64,000 nucleotides of DNA from the NCBI GenBank assembly GCA_965229605.1, contig OZ245892.1, positions 558,001 to 622,000 on the forward strand. The letters run 5' to 3'. Source of the DNA: G965229605 sp965229605. GTDB taxonomy: Bacteria > Pseudomonadota > Alphaproteobacteria > CBDDJK01. Of this stretch, positions 7,365-15,246 are shown piece by piece; position 1 is the stretch's first letter; each line of letters starts with the position of its first letter. The notes beneath the pieces were generated by a model. It worked only from the letters and a program-made list of their open reading frames with translations. It was not told where the DNA came from and did not search any database. A program made the translations under genes and the position numbers.

Positions 7365-8529
7365 TTATATACCGCGCTCATCCGCTAAATCCGCTATATG
7401 GATCAGGATATTTCAGGCCTGGGGGCTGATAGCCCTTTGTGCGGTATTCTGGCTGTCCTTGATCGGAGATGTGGCGGCGCAGTCGCGTATCAAGGATATC
7501 GTTGATTTTGAAGGGGTGCGTGACAACCAGCTGGTTGGCTATGGGCTGGTTGTCGGAGTCAACGGGACGGGCGACAGTTTTACGCAATCTGTCTTTACCC
7601 GTGAAAGCCTGATCGGGATGCTGGAGCGTTTGGGAATCAATGCGCGCGATGAAGCTCTGGGGTCTGACAATGTTGCGGCGGTGATGGTTACGGCGACCTT
7701 GCCAGCTTTTGCGCGTCAGGGCTCCCGGCTGGATGTCACCGTATCGGCGATGGGCGATGCCGAGAGCTTGCAAGGCGGGACTCTTCTGGTGACTCCGCTT
7801 TTAGGGGCTGATGGAGAAATCTATGCGGTGGCCCAAGGCAATGTGGCGGTTGGCGGTTTTCAGATTCAAGGACAGGCAGAAGCCCTGACCCGGGGGGTTC
7901 CGACCTCTGGACGAATCGCCAGTGGGGCCATCATTGAACGCGAAATCCCTTTTGCGATTTCTGATCTCAAGCAAATTCATCTCAGCCTGCGCAATCCTGA
8001 TTTTACCACCGCCCGGCGCATCAGCCATGCGATCAATGCTTTTATCGGCGTGCCAACCAGCGATGTCCTGGACCCGGGCACCGTGCGTTTAAATGTGCCA
8101 CCTGCCTATGCCAATCAGCTGGTCGAATTATTGACGGATATCGAACAGCTGCGGATCACGCCGGATCAAATCGCCAAGGTGATTATTGATGAACAAACCG
8201 GCACCATTGTCATGGGTGAAAATGTGCGGATTAACCGGATCGCGATTGCACAAGGAAATTTAAGCATTCGGGTAACAGATGACGTTCAGGTGGCATTGCC
8301 GCAGCCTTTCACCAATACAGGCGCACTTGCCAATCAGCCCGATGAGGCCGCACAACCGGCCCCGGGAGATGGCCCACCTGAAAAATTCGGGGTGATGCAA
8401 GGCGGTGTGACGCTGCAAGACCTGGTTAACGGGCTGAATGCGCTAGGTGTTGGGCCGCGAGATCTGATCACGATTTTACAGGCGATCAAGGCGGCGGATG
8501 CCTTACAGGCTGAAATTCAGGTGATGTAA
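7351..8529 (+). CDS. flgI: Flagellar P-ring protein FlgI
   Basis: FlgI builds the periplasmic P ring around the flagellar rod. The start at ATG 7351 gives 392 residues with a signal peptide (hydrophobic WGLIALCAVFWLSLIG, cleavage near VAAQS). ATG 7327 is an alternative, and anything before about 7272 is excluded if the sigma-54 site is real. Diagnostic motif: DIVDFEGVRDNQLVGYGLVV then GVNGTGDS. Other conserved parts are FTRESLIGMLERLGI, VTATLPAFARQGSRLDV and GTIVMGENVRI. It leads a flgI-flgJ-flgN-like-flgK operon. The usual alphaproteobacterial neighbours flgG, flgA and flgH are not upstream; a toxin-antitoxin pair is there instead. Confidence 0.95.
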   Translation: MVKSIYIPRSSAKSAIWIRIFQAWGLIALCAVFWLSLIGDVAAQSRIKDIVDFEGVRDNQLVGYGLVVGVNGTGDSFTQSVFTRESLIGMLERLGINARDEALGSDNVAAVMVTATLPAFARQGSRLDVTVSAMGDAESLQGGTLLVTPLLGADGEIYAVAQGNVAVGGFQIQGQAEALTRGVPTSGRIASGAIIEREIPFAISDLKQIHLSLRNPDFTTARRISHAINAFIGVPTSDVLDPGTVRLNVPPAYANQLVELLTDIEQLRITPDQIAKVIIDEQTGTIVMGENVRINRIAIAQGNLSIRVTDDVQVALPQPFTNTGALANQPDEAAQPAPGDGPPEKFGVMQGGVTLQDLVNGLNALGVGPRDLITILQAIKAADALQAEIQVM

Positions 8530-8556
8530 CTTTAGGCAAAGATCAGGAAGGTCACA

Positions 8557-8895
8557 ATGGATAGTTTAGCACGCGTGAATGCCGAGGCCCTTGTCTTATC
8601 GGACAATAATGTTGGTCGGTTAAAGAATCTGGGTTCGCAGGCGGCTGGTTTGAAAGGCGCGGAGCCGGAAAAGCTGCGCGAACTGGCCGAGGAGTTTGAA
8701 GCGGTTTTTTTAAGCGAGATGCTGCGTCCGATGTGGAAGGGGATTGAGGCGGAGCCTCCCTTTGGCGGCGGGCAGGAGGAGGAGACCTTTCGCAGTCTGT
8801 TGATTGACGAGTATGGCAAGATGCTGGCTGGCAATGGAGGCGTCGGGATTGCAGACAGTGTATTGAAAGAGCTTCTTAAACTACAGGCAAGCTGA
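8557..8895 (+). CDS. flgJ: Rod-binding protein, FlgJ N-terminal-domain type
   Basis: A 112-residue protein matching the N-terminal half of FlgJ, the rod-capping domain, without the muramidase domain. This stand-alone form (also called CheL) is usual in alphaproteobacteria. The signature is LAEEFEAVFLSEMLRPMWKG (about residues 43-62), followed by GGGQEEETFRSLLIDEYGKM and GGVGIADSVLKEL. GGAAGG-like GGAAGGTC precedes the ATG. It follows flgI by 27 bp. Rod passage through peptidoglycan would need a separate lytic enzyme. Confidence 0.9.
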   Translation: MDSLARVNAEALVLSDNNVGRLKNLGSQAAGLKGAEPEKLRELAEEFEAVFLSEMLRPMWKGIEAEPPFGGGQEEETFRSLLIDEYGKMLAGNGGVGIADSVLKELLKLQAS

Positions 8896-8945
8896 TCCCT
8901 TATAAAATTTAGGGTAATAAATTTTAAGGAAATATAGGGAAGATT

Positions 8946-9545
8946 ATGACATTAGAAAACAAGCCTGATAATCATTTAGCGAATGGCATGGAGGCAGATG
9001 CCCAGCCCATACAAGCCCAGCCCGTCCAAGACGGAACTGGTGAGCAAGCGTCTGGTAGTCAGCCTGGCGTTCAATCTGTGGCAGAGCTTTCAGATCGCGG
9101 GGCCCGGCGGCGCATGATGTCTCCACAGTTTCGGGCGCGCAATATCTTGTCTTTAACCCGTGATCTTATCCGGGTTCTGGAGCAGGAGAACGAGGCCCTT
9201 GATCAGCCGCAGGTTGTGCGTTTGTCTCCGATTGTGCGGGAGAAAGAAGCCTTGTTCCAGCTTCTTGACGAGGAACTGGAAGGCGTTGACCCGGGCAGTT
9301 CTTTCTTGAGTCTGCTTCCAGAGGATTTACGGACCGAGCTTTCGCAAACCGCCGCCTATTTTGATGAATTATTGAAAATCAATGAGAGAAAACTGTCGCT
9401 TTCTTTGCGGGTAAGCCGGGCGATTGCTGATCAGATTGCGGCTGCTGTGCGCAAGGTTCGGGGGGAGTTTAATACCTATGGCGCAAGTGGAAAAGCGGTT
9501 AAATCGTCAAGTGCGACCTCGGTTTCCATGAATATGGAATTATAG
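8946..9545 (+). CDS. FlgN-like flagellar export chaperone (tentative)
   Basis: A 199-residue protein placed directly before flgK. Residues 1-55 are low-complexity and Gln/Ala-rich. From about residue 60 it is predicted to be largely helical (RNILSLTRDLIRVLEQENEAL, VREKEALFQLLDEELEGV, then ELSQTAAYFDELLKINERKL), which resembles FlgN, the chaperone for FlgK and FlgL. A good ribosome site (AGGGAAG) precedes the ATG. The position between flgJ and flgK supports the role, but the sequence is divergent and FlgN is poorly conserved, so this is an inference. Confidence 0.55.
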   Translation: MTLENKPDNHLANGMEADAQPIQAQPVQDGTGEQASGSQPGVQSVAELSDRGARRRMMSPQFRARNILSLTRDLIRVLEQENEALDQPQVVRLSPIVREKEALFQLLDEELEGVDPGSSFLSLLPEDLRTELSQTAAYFDELLKINERKLSLSLRVSRAIADQIAAAVRKVRGEFNTYGASGKAVKSSSATSVSMNMEL

Positions 9546-9554
9546 GCGACCATC

Positions 9555-11507
9555 ATGACACAGCTTTTCGGCGCGATGAAGACGGCGTTTTCGTCGTTTT
9601 ATTCTATCAATCAGGCCATTCAGACCACCAGTGACAATATCGCGAATGCGAATAATGAGAATTATAATCGCCAGATTGAAACCTATGAAGATCAGCGGTT
9701 TGGCGGGGTCAAGATTTCTGATGTCATCCGGTTGGCCGATGAAGGCATGATGCGCGAATATCTGGGCGAAGTGACGCACGCTGGCAAAGAAGAAGTCCTG
9801 AAAGACGTTTACGATCAAATTGAACAGACAACCGGCGGCAATTTATCAAAGTCCTATTTGTCTGATGCGGTTCAGGCTTTGTCCGATGCCTGGAAGGTTT
9901 TTGAAGCCTCCCCGGAAAACTATGCGGCTGAACAGGAAGTTATTCGTGCTGCCTATGAGTTGCAGACTGAATTTGAGCGCCTTTCATCCGGCGTGGCCCA
10001 GATTGAATCGCAACTGGAAAATGATATCGTTGATAATGTTGCAGAAATTAACGAAATTTTAGACCGGATTGACTCGATCAACGATAATATCGTGCGCGAT
10101 AAAAGCCGAGGCCTGGCCATCGCAGAATATCAGAATATGCGCGATCAAAAGCTGGTTGAACTGGCCGAATATATGCAGGTTCAGACCTTCACCCGTTCCA
10201 ACGGGTCCATGAGTGTCTATTCTTCGGCCGGGCTGGTTCTGGTTGATCAGGATGCAGCACAGCTCGAGTGGGATCGCAATACAACAAGCCTGACCCTGTC
10301 CGGCCAAAGCGGAAATCTGGTTGGCACCTCGCTGATGCCGGATGGCGCACTTTCTGCCCGCATCAATATGTTGCGCACAGATATCGAGGCGGTCGATAAT
10401 GCCGATTTTGAAATGGCACCCATCCAAAAACTGCGCAACACGCTGGATGATCTGGCCTATAGTTTCGTGGATGATGCCACCGCAGCCACTCGCGGTTCGC
10501 TGGGCATGGAATCCGATGGATTGCTCACTGATTTGAATGGTATTGATTATGGCGAATCATTTACCATTCAGACCAGCTATATTGATGAAGACGGCGACAC
10601 ACAGCTTGGCACCTTGCATACCGTCACCATTGAAGAAGGTATGACGGCGCAAGACCTGGTCGATCTGGTCAATGATTTTACCTATGACGGCGATACAGGC
10701 GGCGATTTTGGCGAACCTGTCCTGCGGGCACAGCTGACGGCGCACGGGACGCTGGAAATTGGCACCACCAGCGATAATATTGTGCAAATTGACTATGCCG
10801 ATTTCAATACTCAGGACGAAGGGTCTTTTATTGATCAAAACGGCACTATTCTGGTCGATGCCGATGGCAATACAATCACCAACGTCACGCAGGATTCTGA
10901 TGGAAATGTCTATGTGGACGGGGAACTGGTCACCGTCTATGAAGTCCAGAACAGCACCGGCGTTCTGTCCGCATTAGGACTTACCGACAGCGCAACCACG
11001 CTGACCACAGAAAAGCGCGATCCACCGACCTTTGCCAATGCCTATAATAATTCAGAACTACAAGACGGCGAAGCCGCCTATTTCTTTCGGGCCGAAGACG
11101 AAAACACGCCGCTTGGCGTCAGCCGGGTCAATTTTGAAATCAACCCCGATTTGTTCAATGGCTCTTTGGCGCTGAAGGATTTTGCCGGTAATGCCGTCAT
11201 GGATGCGATCAATAGCGATACCCGTGACATGGTGGGCTCTGGCGTGCGCTTTACAAACCATGATTATGTCAGCTTGGCCTCCGGAATCCTGACCGATGTC
11301 AGTGCGCGGGCCTTTCACGCAACCACGGCAGCCTCTGACAGCGTTGAACTGCGCGATGGACTGGCCTCGGCCCTGCGCGATAAAGTCGGAGTCGATATCG
11401 ACGAAGAAATGCTCAGACTCTCCGTGCTTGAAAATTCATACGCCGCAACCGCCCGCGCCGTCGATACCATCCAAAAGATGTTTGATGCACTCGAAGCAGC
11501 TGTCTAA
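9555..11507 (+). CDS. flgK: Flagellar hook-associated protein FlgK
   Basis: FlgK forms the first hook-filament junction layer. The 650-residue protein has the N-terminal rod/hook signature (FSSFYSINQAIQTTSDNIAN ending ANANNENYNRQ, residues about 13-40). A coiled-coil-forming region follows (LENDIVDNVAEINEILDRID). The C-terminal D0 helix is LSVLENSYAATARAVDTIQK, ending MFDALEAAV. The middle (about 300-520) is Asp/Gly/Thr-rich and variable, as expected for the exposed domains, and makes the protein longer than the enteric form. It ends the operon; the usual partner flgL does not follow, and tRNA-Pro comes next. Confidence 0.93.
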   Translation: MTQLFGAMKTAFSSFYSINQAIQTTSDNIANANNENYNRQIETYEDQRFGGVKISDVIRLADEGMMREYLGEVTHAGKEEVLKDVYDQIEQTTGGNLSKSYLSDAVQALSDAWKVFEASPENYAAEQEVIRAAYELQTEFERLSSGVAQIESQLENDIVDNVAEINEILDRIDSINDNIVRDKSRGLAIAEYQNMRDQKLVELAEYMQVQTFTRSNGSMSVYSSAGLVLVDQDAAQLEWDRNTTSLTLSGQSGNLVGTSLMPDGALSARINMLRTDIEAVDNADFEMAPIQKLRNTLDDLAYSFVDDATAATRGSLGMESDGLLTDLNGIDYGESFTIQTSYIDEDGDTQLGTLHTVTIEEGMTAQDLVDLVNDFTYDGDTGGDFGEPVLRAQLTAHGTLEIGTTSDNIVQIDYADFNTQDEGSFIDQNGTILVDADGNTITNVTQDSDGNVYVDGELVTVYEVQNSTGVLSALGLTDSATTLTTEKRDPPTFANAYNNSELQDGEAAYFFRAEDENTPLGVSRVNFEINPDLFNGSLALKDFAGNAVMDAINSDTRDMVGSGVRFTNHDYVSLASGILTDVSARAFHATTAASDSVELRDGLASALRDKVGVDIDEEMLRLSVLENSYAATARAVDTIQKMFDALEAAV

Positions 11508-11613
11508 CAGCTTTGACCCGTATAAATATCGCAGAGTGCCTTGCCCCGCCCCTTAAAAAGATTTAAAGCGCAGCAAGCTGGATAAAAGATCACCTCATGT
11601 GGTCTTCACTGAT

Positions 11614-11690
11614 CGGGGTGTGGCGCAGCTTGGTAGCGCATCTGCTTTGGGAGCAGAGGGTCGCAGGTTCAAATCCTGCCGCCCCGACCA
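11614..11690 (+). tRNA. tRNA-Pro (anticodon TGG)
   Basis: A complete 77-nt cloverleaf with encoded CCA. The acceptor stem CGGGGTG pairs with CGCCCCG (one G-T pair). The D arm contains AGCTTGGTAGC. The anticodon loop TTTGGGA gives anticodon TGG between CTGC/GCAG stems, and the T arm is GCAGG TTCAAAT CCTGC. It reads codon CCA and probably other Pro codons. Confidence 0.97.
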
Positions 11691-11704
11691 ATTTATAAGT
11701 TACG

Positions 11705-11737
11705 AACCGTTCTAACGCCAGTTATGAGCGGTTTTTT
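11705..11737 (+). terminator. Rho-independent terminator after tRNA-Pro
   Basis: The arms AACCGTTC and GAGCGGTT form an 8-bp stem (one G-T pair). Inside it TAAC pairs with GTTA around GCCA, and a run of six T follows the stem. It lies 14 bp past the tRNA CCA and would end its transcript. Confidence 0.8.
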
Positions 11738-11825
11738 AATGCCTGAGCCTCCAGTGGCCTCAAAACTTGTCGGCGACTTCTTTAAATGACCGCCAGGTTA
11801 TTCGATCCAAAACAAACAATATCAC

Positions 11826-11935
11826 CCCGAACGGGTTTATTTTCTTGGCAATAAGGCTGTTTGTGCTAAAATCGTCCCGAAAGGGTTTATTTTCTTGATA
11901 ACAAGGCTGTTTATGTTAAAATCGTCCCGAAAGGG
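11826..11935. repeat. Tandem 50-bp repeats with three CCCGAAAGGG-type boxes upstream of hipB (probable operators)
   Basis: A 50-bp unit is present twice in tandem (11826-11875, 11876-11925) with few mismatches, followed by a third copy of its first 10 bases. The boxes are CCCGAACGGG (11826), CCCGAAAGGG (11876) and CCCGAAAGGG (11926), spaced exactly 50 bp. Each is an inverted repeat of CCC/GGG half sites, a plausible HipB operator because HipB proteins bind spaced palindromes ahead of their operon. The third box ends 7 bases before the hipB ATG and contains its ribosome site (AAAGGG). As RNA it could fold as a 3-bp stem with a GAAA tetraloop. Confidence 0.7.
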
Positions 11936-11942
11936 CTGAAAA

Positions 11943-12158
11943 ATGACTACACATAAAATCGAAAAACTTGGTAAAATAATCAGACAAACGCGCAAAGAGC
12001 AAGGATTAACCCAAGAACAGCTTGCTGCCACAACAGGTGTTGGCGTGCGGTTTATTCGCGAATTGGAACAAGGAAAGGAATCTTGTCACATCGGCAAGGC
12101 TCTACAGGTTGTTGCAATGCTTGGAATAGATATTCAAGCGAATGGTATAAAATTATGA
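11943..12158 (+). CDS. hipB: HipB-type antitoxin, Xre helix-turn-helix
   Basis: A 71-residue DNA-binding protein that is almost entirely one HTH domain: LGKIIRQTRKEQGLTQEQLA, then TTGVGVRFIRELEQGKESCH and KALQVVAMLGIDIQ. This is the compact HipB form that represses its own operon and neutralises HipA. Its stop overlaps the hipA start (ATGA at 12155-12158), so translation is coupled. Three operator-like boxes lie directly upstream. Confidence 0.9.
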   Translation: MTTHKIEKLGKIIRQTRKEQGLTQEQLAATTGVGVRFIRELEQGKESCHIGKALQVVAMLGIDIQANGIKL

Positions 12159-13411
12159 GCCGTATATTAGATGTTTACCTGTGCGACAATTTCGTTGGCA
12201 CCTTGACTCAAGATGACAGCGGGGATTTGGAGTTTGCTTACGATCAAAGCTATCTTGATTCTACAGATTTTGGCATTTCACTATCGCTCCCTTCAGGACA
12301 GAAACAACATAAAGGTAAAGTCGTAAAAGCCTTCTTCTCTGGCCTTTTGCCGGAAGAAAGCGTGCGGGAGCGCTTGGCTGGATATTTAGGTGTTTCAGAG
12401 AAAAACGCGTTTGCATTGCTTGAAATTATCGGTGGTGAGTGCGTTGGTGCGCTGGCACTTTATCCACAAGGCCAAAAACCTTCCCAAGTGGTAAAAGAAA
12501 TTGAAACTCTTGATAATGCAAGGCTGAAAGAGATTTTAGACTTGATCAAGCGTCGTCCTATGCTCGCAGGTGAAGATGGTTACAGACTCTCTTTAGCTGG
12601 CGCGCAGGACAAACTTGCAGTCGGGTTTGAAGATGGCAAAGTACAGCTTGTCAAAGGGGGTGCGCCGACCACGCATATTCTAAAGCCGATGATCAAGCAT
12701 GTGCAGGATAGCGCACATAACGAGCTTTTTTGTATGAAGCTGGCCAAGCGTATGGGGTTTGATGCGCCGGATGCCATGCTGCATTTTGTTGATGATACCC
12801 CTTATTATCTGGTTGAGCGTTATGATCGTGTCAAAGGCGCGGACGGAAACGTCAAACGCATTCATCAGGAGGACTTTTGTCAAGCACTGGGAATTACTCC
12901 TGAAACTAAATATGAACGCGAAGGTGGACCGGGTATCGCAGCATGTCAGGATGTGATTGCCAATCATACGGCAAGACCTGCTGCGGATCAGATTAAATTG
13001 TTGAATAGTGTGATTTTCAATTATCTGATCGGAAATGCAGATGCGCATGGGAAAAACTTCTCGCTTTTATATAAGGGCGATAAACCAGAGCTTGCCCCCG
13101 CCTATGATTTATTAAGCACGGCGGTGTACCCGGATTTGTCTGATAAGCTGGCCATGAAGATCGGCGGCAAATACAAGCCACGCGACATTTATCTACGCCA
13201 CTTCCACAGAATGGTTGCCGATACAAAGACCGCGCAATCTGCCATAAACAGACAAATACAAGCGATGTCCGGGAAGATTATTGATGCAGCAATAACACTT
13301 AAAACAGAACTTCAGGAAGAAGGATTAAGCTCTGATATTTTTGAAGACATCATCAAGATTATTAAAGAACGCTCACAACGATTGAGTGAACAGGATTTAT
13401 TAAGGGGCTGA
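12155..13411 (+). CDS. hipA: HipA-family serine/threonine kinase toxin
   Basis: The start is the ATG overlapping the hipB stop, giving 418 residues; an in-frame start further up would lie inside hipB. It has an N-terminal HipA domain (VYLCDNFVGTLTQDD, SGLLPEESVRERLA) and the C-terminal kinase domain. Kinase motifs are LSLAGAQDKLAVGF (the region that includes the autophosphorylated Ser in E. coli HipA), HILKPM (phosphate/ATP lysine), YLVERYDR, NYLIGNADAHGKNFSLLY (catalytic Asp/Asn), and APAYDLLSTAVYP (metal-binding Asp). HipA of E. coli phosphorylates glutamyl-tRNA synthetase and causes persistence; the target here is not known. All key residues appear intact. Confidence 0.93.
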   Translation: MSRILDVYLCDNFVGTLTQDDSGDLEFAYDQSYLDSTDFGISLSLPSGQKQHKGKVVKAFFSGLLPEESVRERLAGYLGVSEKNAFALLEIIGGECVGALALYPQGQKPSQVVKEIETLDNARLKEILDLIKRRPMLAGEDGYRLSLAGAQDKLAVGFEDGKVQLVKGGAPTTHILKPMIKHVQDSAHNELFCMKLAKRMGFDAPDAMLHFVDDTPYYLVERYDRVKGADGNVKRIHQEDFCQALGITPETKYEREGGPGIAACQDVIANHTARPAADQIKLLNSVIFNYLIGNADAHGKNFSLLYKGDKPELAPAYDLLSTAVYPDLSDKLAMKIGGKYKPRDIYLRHFHRMVADTKTAQSAINRQIQAMSGKIIDAAITLKTELQEEGLSSDIFEDIIKIIKERSQRLSEQDLLRG

Positions 13412-13457
13412 CACCTGACTTTATACATTCGCTAAAACTTATAACGAATTTTTTGTA

Positions 13458-13490
13458 TTGACATAAAATAATTTATGCTCATACCTTGAA
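13458..13490 (+). promoter_or_regulatory. Probable brnTA promoter/operator
   Basis: TTGACA (13458-13463) is a consensus -35 box. It overlaps the palindrome CATAAA-ATAA-TTTATG (13462-13477), which could be the binding site of the autoregulating BrnA. A weak -10-like sequence follows about 17 bp downstream. The brnT ATG is at 13508. Confidence 0.4.
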
Positions 13491-13507
13491 TAAAGGACAA
13501 TCAAAGA

Positions 13508-13774
13508 ATGTACGAATGGGATGAAGCCAAGCGGCAGGCTAATCATACCAAGCATGGCATCGATTTTTCTGCCATTTATGAGTTTGAGTGGGATAGTGCT
13601 TTGATTGAATCATCGGCTTATCCAGATGAACGCAGATTGAAGGCAATGGGTTATATAGGAAGCCGTTTGTATAATGTGGTTTTTACCCTTCGCGGGGTAA
13701 ACATTCGCGTAATCAGTTTACGCAAAGCCAATAGCCGGGAAAGGAATCGTTATGCCAAAGCTGAAGCCAACTGA
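13508..13774 (+). CDS. brnT: BrnT toxin (ribonuclease of RelE-like fold)
   Basis: An 88-residue BrnT-family protein. It starts with the signature FEWDxxKxxxNxxKHGI-type motif (YEWDEAKRQANHTKHGIDFS). RRLKAMGYIGSRLYNVVFTL and the C-terminal VISLRKANSRERNRY follow, the last carrying the Arg/Arg/Tyr-rich end typical of the toxin. It is an mRNA-cleaving toxin in characterised members. Its 3' end overlaps the brnA start by 23 bp, the usual operon form. Confidence 0.93.
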   Translation: MYEWDEAKRQANHTKHGIDFSAIYEFEWDSALIESSAYPDERRLKAMGYIGSRLYNVVFTLRGVNIRVISLRKANSRERNRYAKAEAN

Positions 13775-14075
13775 TCGGCCACTTTCAAAGAAAGAGGAAG
13801 AACAGGTCACTGCCGGGATTGCACGGGACTCCGATAATCCTGAGTGGACAACAGCCGATTTTTCCCGGGCAGAGGCCGGATATGATTTCTTTGCCAGGCT
13901 CGGGATGAAGCCCCCACGTCCGCGCGGTCGTCCATTGGTCCCCAACCCTAAAAAGCACGTTTCTCTTCGGCTTGATGCTGACGTGCTGGATGCTTTGCGG
14001 GCTGAAGGGAAAGGCTGGCAAACACGGGTCAATAGCATGTTGCGCGTTCAAATGGGATTGGCAGGTAAAGAATAG
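13752..14075 (+). CDS. brnA: BrnA antitoxin
   Basis: A 107-residue partner of BrnT. The C-terminal ribbon-helix-helix-like domain is visible as PNPKKHVSLRLDADVLDALR followed by GKGWQTRVNSMLRVQM, the BrnA signature. The N-terminal half (TADFSRAEAGYDFFARLGMK) is the toxin-binding part. It shares this C-terminal block with the solitary brnA-like gene at 16397. Confidence 0.92.
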   Translation: MPKLKPTDRPLSKKEEEQVTAGIARDSDNPEWTTADFSRAEAGYDFFARLGMKPPRPRGRPLVPNPKKHVSLRLDADVLDALRAEGKGWQTRVNSMLRVQMGLAGKE

Positions 14076-14247
14076 CAACCTATCGCACGCTCGGCATCTT
14101 GCTATTCGCTCAGGAAGAACTGTAAATTTAGGCTCAGGACTCACAAAACAAATATTTGATTGTTCTTTATTTGAAAAGTTACATTTTGTGTTAATTTGCA
14201 CTTATGAACAGAGCGCAAGCCATACGTCATATTCGGAAGATTGAACG

Positions 14248-14679
14248 ATGCAACCCTATCCTTATGTGCTTAGCCAACTTGAAAGTGGAAGCTGGATGCT
14301 TCGATTCCGGGATATCCCTGAAGCAATCACAAGCGCACCCACCCCAGAAGAGACAATGGGACTGGCTGGCGATGCGCTTTCTGCAACGCTGGAATCCTAC
14401 CTTGAACTCAAGCAAAGAATCCCCTCTCCCTCACGTCCTGAAAAAGGGGATAATATCGCAACGCCTTCACTGTTTATTTCTTTGAAGGTGGCTCTGCATC
14501 AAGCCTTGGCAGAACGGAATATGCGGGCGGCCGACCTTGCTCGATTGATGGGTGTGCATTATACAGCTGCGGCCCGGTTGCTTGATCCGCGCCATATGTC
14601 CAGAATTGATGCGATGGAACATGCCCTGACTGCATTGGGAAAGCACGCCGGGCTGGTGGTTGGAGACATTGCCGCCTGA
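14248..14679 (+). CDS. HicB-family antitoxin with C-terminal HTH, without a visible hicA
   Basis: A 143-residue protein with an N-terminal HicB fold (YVLSQLESGSWMLRFRDIPE, TSAPTPEETMGLAGDALSAT, LESYLELKQRIPSPSRP) and a C-terminal HTH (VALHQALAERNMRAADLARL, GVHYTAAARLLDPRHMSRID). HicB normally sits beside a roughly 60-residue HicA toxin with a conserved His. Neither the 172 bp before it nor the 67 bp after it contains one, so this is a solitary copy or the toxin has been lost. It ends just before tRNA-Arg. Confidence 0.85.
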   Translation: MQPYPYVLSQLESGSWMLRFRDIPEAITSAPTPEETMGLAGDALSATLESYLELKQRIPSPSRPEKGDNIATPSLFISLKVALHQALAERNMRAADLARLMGVHYTAAARLLDPRHMSRIDAMEHALTALGKHAGLVVGDIAA

Positions 14680-14746
14680 GACGTAATGATTGGCAAAAGT
14701 ATAAATCGCTATTTTGAAAAACTCATAACCTGTTGATTATAAATAC

Positions 14747-14823
14747 GTCCTCGTAGCTCAGCTGGATAGAGCACCGGTTTCCTAAACCGTAGGCCGCAGG
14801 TTCGAATCCTGCCGGGGACACCA
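14747..14823 (+). tRNA. tRNA-Arg (anticodon CCT)
   Basis: A 77-nt cloverleaf with encoded CCA. Acceptor GTCCTCG pairs with CGGGGAC, D arm is GCTC/GAGC with AGCTGGATA loop, anticodon loop TTCCTAA gives CCT, and T arm is GCAGG TTCGAAT CCTGC. The anticodon stem CCGGT/ACCGT has one C-T mismatch at its base (27-43); the tRNA otherwise looks functional. It reads AGG. tRNA-Arg genes are frequent integration sites, and phage-type genes follow. Confidence 0.95.
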
Positions 14824-15246
14824 TAAAAATCAAAGGTTTGCGCTCATTGCCAAAAAAATGTTTCACACTTTTTTCTGGGCAGTTTACACTTTTTATAATC
14901 ACCAGCCTTAAAATAGCACCGACACAGTCAGCATCATTATCCCGCGTGATGAAGAAGTGATTGGCGGCGATACGCCACAGCCGAGCCCTGATCAATCAAC
15001 TGCGCATGGTACACAATCGCAAAGCGGCGTAAGTTTTAGTCCTGAGACCTGATTACCGGGTTGCCAATAGCAGGTTTTTATGCGATTTATAAAAGATTAT
15101 TAGATTTTATATAAACTTTAATTATATAATTTGTTATGCCGTTGTCGGCGCGTCAAGCTGGCATAGGCCGCATGGTATCGAAGTTGCGCTGGCCCACCTA
15201 GTCGATAATGACATTGCTAAGGAGTATTAACAAATAAGGAGGAAAT
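14824..15246. other. Gene-poor stretch between tRNA-Arg and the lysis genes
   Basis: This 423-bp stretch holds no complete gene. It contains a short protein-like coding tail with a terminator-like hairpin (separate entry), then AT-rich DNA (15080-15140) that may include the promoter of the endolysin gene. A strong ribosome site (AAGGAGG) lies just before the endolysin ATG. No second copy of the tRNA 3' end, which would mark an attachment site, was found downstream. Confidence 0.6.
14912..15052 (+). pseudogene. Possible 5'-truncated gene remnant (46 codons and stop)
   Basis: From 14912 a frame runs 46 codons to TGA at 15050-15052 with protein-like composition (IIIPRDEEVIGGDTPQPSPD, then a Ser/Gln-rich end SGVSFSPET), but it has no start codon and a stop just upstream. 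The hairpin ACCTGATT...AAT-AG-CAGGT with trailing T bases (15047-15079) overlaps the stop, as a terminator would. I do not recognise the family. It may be the tail of a gene lost when an element was inserted or deleted next to tRNA-Arg, or chance. Confidence 0.3.

Noticed and set aside
14204..14247. Short upstream frame (MNRAQAIRHIRKIER) before hicB as a HicA remnant
   Set aside because: It lacks the HicA pattern and overlaps hicB in another frame; probably chance or a leader.
14723..14995. Minus-strand 90-codon frame containing a SPAGFEPAAYGLG-like segment
   Set aside because: This is the well-known false protein made by reading the opposite strand of a tRNA; the frame covers tRNA-Arg.
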